Source: Caulobacteraceae bacterium (lineage in GTDB: Bacteria > Pseudomonadota > Alphaproteobacteria > Caulobacterales > Caulobacteraceae). From it: a DNA stretch of 5,310 bases. Positions 1-5,310 of the stretch are shown piece after piece. The position numbers and the translations under genes are program-made. The stretch lies in the NCBI GenBank assembly GCA_030151985.1, contig JASLDZ010000442.1:1-5310 (forward strand). The letters are read 5' to 3'. Position 1 is the first letter of the stretch. Every line of letters begins with the position of its first letter. The notes under the pieces were generated by a model. That model did no database searches. It saw nothing but the letters and a program-made list of their open reading frames with translations, and was not told the origin of the DNA.

Positions 1-244
1 GCGCGCGTAGATGCTGTAGGGATCGCGCATCCAGGCCTCGATCCGCGTCACGGAGAGCTCCGTCGGCCGCGCCTCGACCGGCGGCGCGGGGCGCGGCCGC
101 TCGGCGCCGCGGAGCGCGGGCGGTGCGGGGCTCAGCGGCGCCGAGCGGCCGCGCCCCGCGCCGCCGGTCGAGGCGCGGCCGACGGAGCTCTCCGTGACGC
201 GGATCGAGGCCTGGATGCGCGATCCCTACAGCATCTACGCGCGC
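1..244. repeat. Long near-perfect inverted repeat (fold-back), probable contig-end artefact
   Basis: Bases 1-110 are the exact reverse complement of bases 135-244. Pairing continues inward to 115/130 with a single mismatch (111 against 134), leaving a centre of about 14 bases (116-129). The left arm begins at base 1 of the window, so it may extend further or simply be the contig end. The right arm is addB coding sequence in frame. The left arm is therefore an antisense copy of the same codons with no differences, even at third positions. Identity of this kind over coding DNA suggests a fold-back chimera from amplification, library preparation or assembly. A recent native inverted duplication is the alternative. 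A transposon end or origin is unlikely, because the arms are ordinary protein-coding sequence. Confidence 0.9.
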
Positions 245-1012
245 TACGTGCTTCGCCTGAAGCCGCTGCCGCCCCCCGACGCCGCCATCGAGGCGATGGC
301 GCGGGGCACCGCCATCCACGCCGCCTTCCAGGCCTACGCGGAGCGGCACGACGTCATCGAGGGCGACCGCGTGCGCGCCTTCGCCGACACGCTGGTCAGC
401 GCCCTGGTGGAGGCCGGCACCCCCGCCGCGCGCATGACCCGCGAGCGTGCGCTCGCCGACCGGGTCGCCGCCTGGGCCGTGGAGCTGGAGCGTCGCCGCC
501 GCGAGGGCGCGGAGATCCTGGTGGAGCGCGAAGGGCGGCTGAGCTTCCCCACCGCGCGGGGCGCGTTCACCGTCACCGCCAAGGCGGACCGGCTGGAGGT
601 GCGAAGCGACCGGGTGGACGTGATCGACTTCAAGAGCGGGGCGCCGCCAAACGGCAAGCAGGTCGCCTCGGGCATCGCGCCGCAGCTGACGCTCACCGCC
701 GCGATCCTGGAAGGCGGGGGCTTCGCCGACCTGGGGCCCCGGCGAGCGGGCCTGCTCTCGTACGTCCGCGTCACCGGCCGGGGCGCCGGGGGCGAGGAGA
801 CGGACGTCGCCGCGCCGCCCGACAGTTCGCAGCTGGCGGCCGAGGCGCTGGAGGGGCTTAAGAGCCAGGTCGCCCGCTACGACGATCCCGCGACGCCCTA
901 CCTCTCCTGGGCCATGCCGCAGTTCATCGGCCGCTACGGCGGGGACTACGACCACCTGGCGCGGGTCTGGGAGTGGCGGGTGATGGGCGCGGACGAGGAG
1001 CCCGGCGCGTGA
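113..1012 (+). CDS. addB: AddB, double-strand break repair protein, C-terminal nuclease part (5' partial)
   Basis: AddB is the partner of AddA in the AddAB helicase-nuclease, which resects double-strand DNA ends in the cytoplasm for RecA loading. Only about the last 300 of the roughly 1000 residues usual for alphaproteobacterial AddB are present. The frame is open from base 20, but everything before about 113 is fold-back sequence, so no true start is visible. GTG at 194 is the first start-like codon, but it encodes the internal Val of the family segment LSVTRIEAWMRDPYSIYA. Counting from that Val as residue 1, the PD-(D/E)XK nuclease signatures are His42 in RGTAIHAAF, Asp132 in KADR, Asp145 and Lys147 in VIDFKSG, and Gln164 in APQLTLTAA. 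The C-terminal signature is RYGGDYDHLARVWEW (248-262). The fragment has no cysteine, so the iron-sulfur cluster cysteines that Bacillus AddB carries after its nuclease domain are absent. The stop overlaps the addA start by 4 bases, which implies translational coupling. Identification is firm; only the start is unknown. Confidence 0.92.
   Translation, partial: SAGGAGLSGAERPRPAPPVEARPTELSVTRIEAWMRDPYSIYARYVLRLKPLPPPDAAIEAMARGTAIHAAFQAYAERHDVIEGDRVRAFADTLVSALVEAGTPAARMTRERALADRVAAWAVELERRRREGAEILVEREGRLSFPTARGAFTVTAKADRLEVRSDRVDVIDFKSGAPPNGKQVASGIAPQLTLTAAILEGGGFADLGPRRAGLLSYVRVTGRGAGGEETDVAAPPDSSQLAAEALEGLKSQVARYDDPATPYLSWAMPQFIGRYGGDYDHLARVWEWRVMGADEEPGA
995..1000 (+). promoter_or_regulatory. 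Ribosome binding site of addA, inside addB
   Basis: GAGGAG lies 8 bases before the GTG at 1009, within the last codons of addB. It supports 1009 as the addA start over the in-frame GTG at 973, which would give a 12-residue non-conserved Arg/Gly-rich extension and a longer overlap with addB. Confidence 0.7.
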
Positions 1013-4000
1013 CGCCCCAGCTCCAGGCCTCGGACCCCCGCGTCAACGCCTTCGTCTCGGCCAACGCCGGGTCGGGCAAGACCTCGACGCTGGTGAACCG
1101 GGTGGCGCGGCTGCTGCTCGACGGGGCGATGCCGGAGATGATCCTCTGCATCACCTACACCAAGGCGGCGGCGGCGGAGATGCAGCGCCGCCTGTACGAG
1201 ACTCTCGGTCGATGGTCGGTCGCCAGCGACGAGAAGCTGAAGGAAGAGCTGGAGACGATCGGCGAACCCGATCAGTCCTTCGGGGAGGCGCGGAAGCTCT
1301 TCGCCAAGGCGCTGGAGACGCCGGGCGGCCTCAAGATCCAGACCATCCACGCCTTCTGCGAGAAGCTGCTGCGCCGCTTCCCGATCGAGGCCGGCGTCAG
1401 CCCCGCCTTCACCGTGCTGGAGGACGCCGCCGCCGCCGAGGTCGGCCGCATCGCGCGCGAAACGGTGGCGGGGCTGGCCTGGCGCGATCCGGAGGGCGAG
1501 CTCGGCCGCGCCTACGCGCATCTCGCGGTCGGGCTCGACTTCAACGCCTTCGAGGCCCTGTTCCGCGCCTTCGAGCGCGAGCGCCACGGCCTCCTCGCCT
1601 ATGCCGACGCCTGCCGCGCGCGGGGCGAGACGGTGGACGAGGACGTCTGGCGCGCCTGCGGCTTCCCCGACGCGCCGCTGGACCCCGACGCCTTCGAGGC
1701 GGAGGCGGTCGGCGCCTGCGAGTGGGAGCGCTGGCGCGACACCGCCCAGGCGCTCGCCGCCACCGGCAAGTCCACCGACGCGGAGCTGTCGCGCCGGCTG
1801 GCGGACCTGGCCGAGTGCGCGGCGTCCAAGCCGGGCTCCTTTGCGGACTGCCTGGCGGTGTTCTCGACCGCCAAGGGCGAGAAGTCCAAGCGGCTGGGCA
1901 CCAAGGGCGTGGACCCGGCGCAGCTCGACTGGCTGCTGCAGGAGCAGGAGCGCCTGCACGCCGCCTGCGCCCGCGCGCGCGCCGCGCGGGTCGCCATCGA
2001 CACCGTGCACGCCCTGACCCTGGGCGAGGCCTATGTCGCCGCGTTCGAGGGCGCGAAGGGCGCGCGCGGCGCGCTGGACTTCGACGACCTGATCCGCGCG
2101 GTGCGGCGCCTGCTGACTGAGACCTCTGCCGCCGCCTGGGTGCTCTACAAGCTGGACGGCGGCGTCAGCCACGTGCTGCTGGACGAGGCGCAGGACACCT
2201 CGCCCGACCAGTGGGACATCGCCGAGGCGCTGACTGACGACTTCTATTCGGGTTGGGGTGCCAAAGGCACCCGCCTCCGCACCGTCTTTGCCGTAGGTGA
2301 CGAGAAGCAGTCCATCTACTCATTCCAGGGTGCCGCACCGGAGGAGTTCCTTAAGCGAGGGCGTGCATTCGAAGCGCGCGCGCTCTCTGCAGGCGCTGAG
2401 TTCGTCGCGCCCAAGCTGGAGGAGAGCTGGCGCTCCACCCCGCAGGTGCTGGGCTTCGTGGACGCGTGGCTGGGCGACCCGGCCATGCGCGACGCGGTGC
2501 CGCCGCCCGCCGGCCAGGACGTCGTCCGCCACATCGTCGGGGAGGGCCGCCGCGACCATGCGGGGCAGGTCGACCTCTGGCCGCCCTTCCAGGACGATCC
2601 CGCCGCCGAGCCCGAGGCCTGGACCGCGCCCGTCGACGCCCAAAACGGCCCCAGCGCCTACAAGCGCCTCGCCGTCCGCGTGACGCAGTGGATCGAACAG
2701 GCCTGCGCGCGCGGCGAGGCGGTGTTCGACAAGGCGCTGGATGGGGGCCGGGGCGGCTGGCGCGCCATGCGGCCGGGCGACGTGCTGATCCTGGTGCGCA
2801 AGCGCGGGCCCTTCTTCGAGGAGATGCTGCGGGCGCTGAAGAGCGCCGGCCTGCCCTCCGCCGGCGCCGACCGGCTGAAGCTGGCCGAGCACGTGGTGTT
2901 CGACGACCTGAAGGCGCTGGTCCGCTTCGCGCTGTTCCCGTGGGACGACCTGACGCTGGCGGCGCTCCTGCGCTCGCCCTTCTGCGAGGTGGACGAGGAG
3001 GGGCTCTACGCGCTGGCGCACGGCCGGACCGGGCGGCTGTGGCCTGCGCTGAGCGCGCGCACGGGCGAGCGGCCGGAATGGAAGGCCGCGGCGGACTTCC
3101 TGGGCGCGGTTCGGGAGGCGCGCACGCGCGGGCCGTTCGACTTCCTCGGCTGGGCGATGAGCCGGCTCGACGCGTCCGGCCGCACCATGCGCCAGCGCCT
3201 GCTGACGCGCCTCGGCCCCGAAGCCGAGGACGCGGTGGAGGAGATGCTGTCCGAGGCGCTGAAAGCCGAGGCGCGCGGCATCGTCGACCTGGAGCGGTTC
3301 GCCGCCGAGCTCGAGCGGATCGAGCCCGAGGTGAAGCGCGAGCTCGAAGGCGCCGGCGACGCCGTGCGGGTGATGACGGTGCACGGCGCCAAGGGGCTGG
3401 AGGCGCCCGTGGTCATTCTGCCCGACGCGACCGCCAAGGTGCGCGACACCCACGCCTCGCTGCTGCGGATCGAGGGCGGCGGCTACCTGTTCGCGCCCAA
3501 GGGCGGCGACGAGGTGCCCGACGTCGCCGACGCCCGCGCCGCCGCCAGGGAAGCGGCCGCCGCCGAGGGCCTGCGCCTGCTCTACGTGGCGCTCACCCGC
3601 GCGCGGGATCGGCTGATCGTCGGCGGCCGCCTCTCGGCCACCGCCAAGGGCCCGCACGAGAGCAGCTGGTACGCCCACGTCGTCCGCACCTTCGGCCGGG
3701 AGGAGATCGCCGCACAGGTGCGGGACGTGCAGGACGGCGACCTCGCGCTGCGCCGCTTTGGCCCGGACCCGGCGTTCGCCCTCACCCCGCCTGAGGCGTC
3801 CGCGCTCGCCGAGCCGGAGCCCGCCTGGCTGCGCGGCTTGGCTCCGCAGGAGGCGCCGGTCGCGGCCTACGCCAGCCCCTCGGCCTTCGCCGAGCGCCAC
3901 CGGGGTCCCGCGCCTTCGCCACTGGCGGCCGCGGGCGGGATCGGACGGTTCCGGCGCGGCGACCTGATCCACCGGCTGCTGCAGCTCCTGCCCGACGTGG

Positions 4001-4464
4001 CGCCCGAGGCGCGCGCCGCGGCCGCCGACCGGCTGCTGGACCGGGAGCGCGACCTCTCCATCGAGCAGCGGCGCGAGATGGCGTCCGCGGCGCTCGGCGT
4101 GCTGAACGATCCGCGCTTCGCCGAGGTGTTCGGCCCCGGCTCCCGCGCCGAGGCGGCGGTGGCGGGGCGCGCGCCGGAGCTGCCGGGCGGGTTGGCGATC
4201 TCCGGCCGCGTCGACCGAATGGTGGTGACGCCCGAGCGCGTGCTGGTGGTCGACTTCAAGACCAACCGCCCGAGCCCCGATCGGATCGAGCAGGCCGACC
4301 CCGCCTACCTCGTGCAGATGGCGGTCTATGTCGCCGTGCTGCGCGCGATCTTCCCCGGGCGGCGGGTGGAGGCGGCGCTGGTGTGGACGGACGGGCCCAA
4401 GCTGATGCCGGTTCCAGAGAATGTGATCGCCTCCAAGCTCGTGGAGCTGAAGCGGCTCCGTTGA
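1009..4464 (+). CDS. addA: AddA, double-strand break repair helicase-nuclease
   Basis: AddA is the ATP-driven UvrD/Rep-type (SF1A) helicase subunit of AddAB and also carries a nuclease domain. With the GTG start at 1009 (GTGA overlap with addB and a good ribosome binding site) it has 1151 residues, normal for the alphaproteobacterial family. Motifs in order are Walker A ANAGSGKT (18-25), motif Ia CITYTKAAAAEM (47-58), IQTIHAFC (110-117), motif II VLLDEAQDTS (389-398), motif III VFAVGDEKQSIYSFQGA (426-442), motif IV ESWRST (472-477), motif V VMTVHGAKGLE (788-798) and motif VI LLYVALTRARDRL (857-869). The C-terminal PD-(D/E)XK domain shows GDLIHRLL (984-991, His988), GRVDR (Asp1069), VVDFKTNR (Asp1082, Lys1084) and YLVQMAVY (1100-1107, Gln1103). 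All key residues are present, so both activities should be intact. A Pro/Ala-rich linker (about 920-975) joins the helicase to the nuclease. Codon use is strongly G/C-ending except in a patch at about 2233-2399. The gene is co-transcribed with addB. Confidence 0.97.
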   Translation: MTPQLQASDPRVNAFVSANAGSGKTSTLVNRVARLLLDGAMPEMILCITYTKAAAAEMQRRLYETLGRWSVASDEKLKEELETIGEPDQSFGEARKLFAKALETPGGLKIQTIHAFCEKLLRRFPIEAGVSPAFTVLEDAAAAEVGRIARETVAGLAWRDPEGELGRAYAHLAVGLDFNAFEALFRAFERERHGLLAYADACRARGETVDEDVWRACGFPDAPLDPDAFEAEAVGACEWERWRDTAQALAATGKSTDAELSRRLADLAECAASKPGSFADCLAVFSTAKGEKSKRLGTKGVDPAQLDWLLQEQERLHAACARARAARVAIDTVHALTLGEAYVAAFEGAKGARGALDFDDLIRAVRRLLTETSAAAWVLYKLDGGVSHVLLDEAQDTSPDQWDIAEALTDDFYSGWGAKGTRLRTVFAVGDEKQSIYSFQGAAPEEFLKRGRAFEARALSAGAEFVAPKLEESWRSTPQVLGFVDAWLGDPAMRDAVPPPAGQDVVRHIVGEGRRDHAGQVDLWPPFQDDPAAEPEAWTAPVDAQNGPSAYKRLAVRVTQWIEQACARGEAVFDKALDGGRGGWRAMRPGDVLILVRKRGPFFEEMLRALKSAGLPSAGADRLKLAEHVVFDDLKALVRFALFPWDDLTLAALLRSPFCEVDEEGLYALAHGRTGRLWPALSARTGERPEWKAAADFLGAVREARTRGPFDFLGWAMSRLDASGRTMRQRLLTRLGPEAEDAVEEMLSEALKAEARGIVDLERFAAELERIEPEVKRELEGAGDAVRVMTVHGAKGLEAPVVILPDATAKVRDTHASLLRIEGGGYLFAPKGGDEVPDVADARAAAREAAAAEGLRLLYVALTRARDRLIVGGRLSATAKGPHESSWYAHVVRTFGREEIAAQVRDVQDGDLALRRFGPDPAFALTPPEASALAEPEPAWLRGLAPQEAPVAAYASPSAFAERHRGPAPSPLAAAGGIGRFRRGDLIHRLLQLLPDVAPEARAAAADRLLDRERDLSIEQRREMASAALGVLNDPRFAEVFGPGSRAEAAVAGRAPELPGGLAISGRVDRMVVTPERVLVVDFKTNRPSPDRIEQADPAYLVQMAVYVAVLRAIFPGRRVEAALVWTDGPKLMPVPENVIASKLVELKRLR
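2233..2399 (+). other. Patch of atypical codon use within addA
   Basis: In the 60 codons from 2221 to 2400, 19 end in A or T (for example ACT, TAT, GGT, AAA, TTT, GTA, TCA, CTT, CGA, CGT, TCT, GCT). None of the 20 codons before (2161-2220) or the 20 after (2401-2460) does. Local G+C falls to about 63%. The reading frame and the motif III protein sequence are intact. This is a compositional observation, not a gene. A patch from another strain, by recombination or by mixed assembly, is the simplest reading. Confidence 0.6.
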
Positions 4465-4521
4465 ATGCGAGCGAGTCGCAGCTTACATCTGCGCGCTGAC
4501 GAAGCGGCCCCGCCGCCCCCT

Positions 4522-4525
4522 GGAG
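4522..4525 (+). promoter_or_regulatory. Ribosome binding site of trxA
   Basis: GGAG lies 8 bases before the ATG at 4534. It picks this ATG over the in-frame ATG at 4465, which directly follows the addA stop, has no such site, and would add 23 residues (Arg-rich, then Pro-rich) that are not part of the thioredoxin fold. Confidence 0.65.
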
Positions 4526-4533
4526 ACATCCCC

Positions 4534-4866
4534 ATGGCCACGGTCAAGGTCACCGACGACAGCTTCGACGCCGACGTGCTGCAGTCCTCCAAGCCCGTGC
4601 TGGTGGACTTCTGGGCGGAGTGGTGCGGCCCCTGCAAGCAGATCGGCCCGGCGCTCGACCAGATCGCCGAGGAGCTGTCGGACTCCGTCACCGTCGCCAA
4701 GGTCAACATCGACGAGAACCCGATGATCCCGTCGCGCTTCGGCGTGCGCGGCATCCCGACGCTCGTGCTGGTGCGCGACGGGCAGGTGGCCTCGATGAAG
4801 GTCGGCGCCATGCCCAAGTCCAAGATCCTGGAGTGGCTGGGCGAGGCGGGCGTCAAGGCCGCCTGA
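4534..4866 (+). CDS. trxA: Thioredoxin (TrxA)
   Basis: This is a cytoplasmic thiol-disulfide oxidoreductase. It reduces disulfides in substrate proteins such as ribonucleotide reductase and is itself recharged by thioredoxin reductase with NADPH. The 110-residue length is typical of a single-domain thioredoxin. Visible features are the segment VDFWAEWCGPCK (24-35), with the redox pair Cys31/Cys34, Trp30 and the buried Asp25. They also include KVNIDENP (56-63) and the cis-proline loop VRGIPT (71-76, Pro75). There is no signal peptide or membrane segment, so it is not one of the periplasmic relatives (DsbE, TlpA). The gene begins 69 bases after the addA stop and could be read from the addBA transcript, from its own promoter, or both. 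The addA-trxA adjacency recurs in alphaproteobacteria (recalled, not checked here). Codon use matches the neighbours and nothing is missing. Confidence 0.97.
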   Translation: MATVKVTDDSFDADVLQSSKPVLVDFWAEWCGPCKQIGPALDQIAEELSDSVTVAKVNIDENPMIPSRFGVRGIPTLVLVRDGQVASMKVGAMPKSKILEWLGEAGVKAA

Positions 4867-4873
4867 ACCCCGT

Positions 4874-4908
4874 CGGTCGCGCCGCGGTTCGCCCACGGCG
4901 CGACCGTT
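4874..4908 (+). terminator. Candidate terminator hairpin after trxA
   Basis: A perfect 11-bp stem, CGGTCGCGCCG (4874-4884) with CGGCGCGACCG (4896-4906), encloses an 11-base loop and starts 8 bases after the trxA stop. Only two T residues follow (4907-4908), so it lacks the T-tract of a classical Rho-independent terminator. In GC-rich genomes such stems may still stop transcription or protect the 3' end of the message. The hairpin is seen directly; its function is inferred from position. Confidence 0.45.
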
Positions 4909-4948
4909 GCACCCCCCTGGCGCGAAGTCCCGGCATGGGACGCGTGTC

Positions 4949-4954
4949 GAGGGG
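4949..4954 (+). promoter_or_regulatory. Ribosome binding site of the 93-residue protein gene
   Basis: GAGGGG lies 8 bases before the ATG at 4963. An ATG at 4955 is in a different frame and too close to this site to use it, so 4963 is the supported start. Confidence 0.6.
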
Positions 4955-4962
4955 ATGAACAG

Positions 4963-5244
4963 ATGGCGATCGCCAAGTTCCAGGTCGTGGACGCCCGGGG
5001 TGAGCCCGTCGGCGACCGCGTGAAGCGCCTGATGGCCGAAGCGCGCGACGCCGCGCGCGAGCAGGTCGTCGAGCTCGAGGCGGCGCTGGCGCGCGCCACC
5101 CTCCTCGCCACGGAGATCGCCTCGGGCGGAGACGCCTACCCGGCCGGCGTGCGCGACGTGTGCGAGCGGCTCGCCGCCGAGGTCGAGTCACGTTCGCAGC
5201 AGATCGCGGCGATCTCGCGCAACGGCTCTCGCCTGGTGAACTGA
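4963..5244 (+). CDS. Small helical protein of unknown function (93 residues)
   Basis: I do not recognise a named family. The start is supported by a well-spaced ribosome binding site, and G/C-ending codon use matches the neighbouring genes, so it is very probably real. A short, possibly beta-strand N-terminus (AIAKFQVVDARG, 2-13) leads into a long charged, Ala/Glu/Arg-rich stretch (about 17-52) that should be helical and may form a coiled coil. A Gly/Pro break (SGGDAYPAG, 54-62) is followed by a second helix (about 63-86). There is no signal peptide, membrane segment, cysteine or obvious catalytic motif. It lies 96 bases after trxA on the same strand, beyond a possible terminator, so it may or may not share that transcript. 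A helical-hairpin structural or protein-binding role is possible, but nothing in the sequence assigns a function. Confidence 0.8.
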   Translation: MAIAKFQVVDARGEPVGDRVKRLMAEARDAAREQVVELEAALARATLLATEIASGGDAYPAGVRDVCERLAAEVESRSQQIAAISRNGSRLVN

Positions 5245-5310
5245 CGGTCGCGCCGGCCCGCGGCGAGGCGCGGCGGAACTCCCGCCCAAGCTTCGCCTTA
5301 TCTCGCCGGC

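Noticed and set aside
946..2172. Long open frame (408 codons) on the minus strand across the addB-addA junction.
   Set aside because: It crosses two real, overlapping genes on the other strand, has low-complexity Gly/Ala/Arg/Leu composition and shows no family motif.
2320..3972. Long open frame (550 codons) on the minus strand opposite addA.
   Set aside because: It is a shadow of addA in very GC-rich DNA, where stop codons are rare in alternative frames. It has no recognisable domain, while the + strand has every AddA motif.
4465..4533. In-frame N-terminal extension of thioredoxin from the ATG at 4465, as a possible targeting peptide.
   Set aside because: The 23 residues have no hydrophobic core or signal cleavage pattern. 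The ATG at 4534 has a proper ribosome binding site and gives the standard thioredoxin length.
4242..4606. Two copies of GCTGGTGG (4242-4249 in addA and 4599-4606 in trxA), identical to the E. coli Chi site.
   Set aside because: Chi sequences differ between lineages and this octamer is the RecBCD Chi of enteric bacteria. Here both copies come from common codons for Leu-Val-Val and Leu-Val-Asp.
4927..4941. Small hairpin, GTCCC and GGGAC around a 5-base loop, just upstream of the last gene's ribosome binding site.
   Set aside because: A 5-bp stem is too short to separate from chance in this composition, and it does not overlap the ribosome binding site.
5249..5272. Possible stem CGCGCC/GGCGCG after the stop of the last gene.
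   Set aside because: It has six base pairs, no T-tract and competing pairings nearby, so it is not supported as a terminator.

Overview
This is a very GC-rich window (roughly 70-75% G+C, with third codon positions close to saturated with G/C). It carries one co-directional cluster on the + strand: addB (3' part only), addA, trxA, then a small uncharacterised gene. The AddA/AddB subtypes, the addB-addA-trxA order and the base composition point to an alphaproteobacterium. A Caulobacterales-like organism is a reasonable guess, but the rank below class is inference.

Layout. Positions 1-244 form a near-perfect inverted repeat: bases 1-110 are the exact reverse complement of 135-244, around a short centre. 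The right arm is genuine addB coding sequence and the left arm is the same sequence folded back. The window start therefore looks like a contig end with a fold-back artefact, not a native upstream region. From about 113 to 1012 runs the C-terminal nuclease part of AddB, whose N-terminal portion is missing. addA (1009-4464) overlaps addB by 4 bases (GTGA) and encodes a complete 1151-residue helicase-nuclease. After a 69-base gap comes trxA (4534-4866), a classical WCGPC thioredoxin of 110 residues. A GC-rich hairpin that may act as a terminator follows, then a 93-residue predominantly helical protein of unknown function (4963-5244). The last 66 bases hold no gene that I can support.

How the genes work together. 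AddA and AddB form the AddAB (RexAB-type) helicase-nuclease, which resects double-strand DNA ends to start RecA-dependent recombination. Both visible nuclease domains keep their catalytic residues, as expected of a dual-nuclease AddAB enzyme and not of RecBCD. Thioredoxin is a general disulfide reductase. It sits beside addA as a conserved neighbour, and no direct role in recombination is implied.

I see no undescribed system here. The points most worth a second look are the fold-back palindrome at the window start and a sharply bounded patch of about 170 bases inside addA (about 2233-2399) whose codon use differs abruptly from both flanks.
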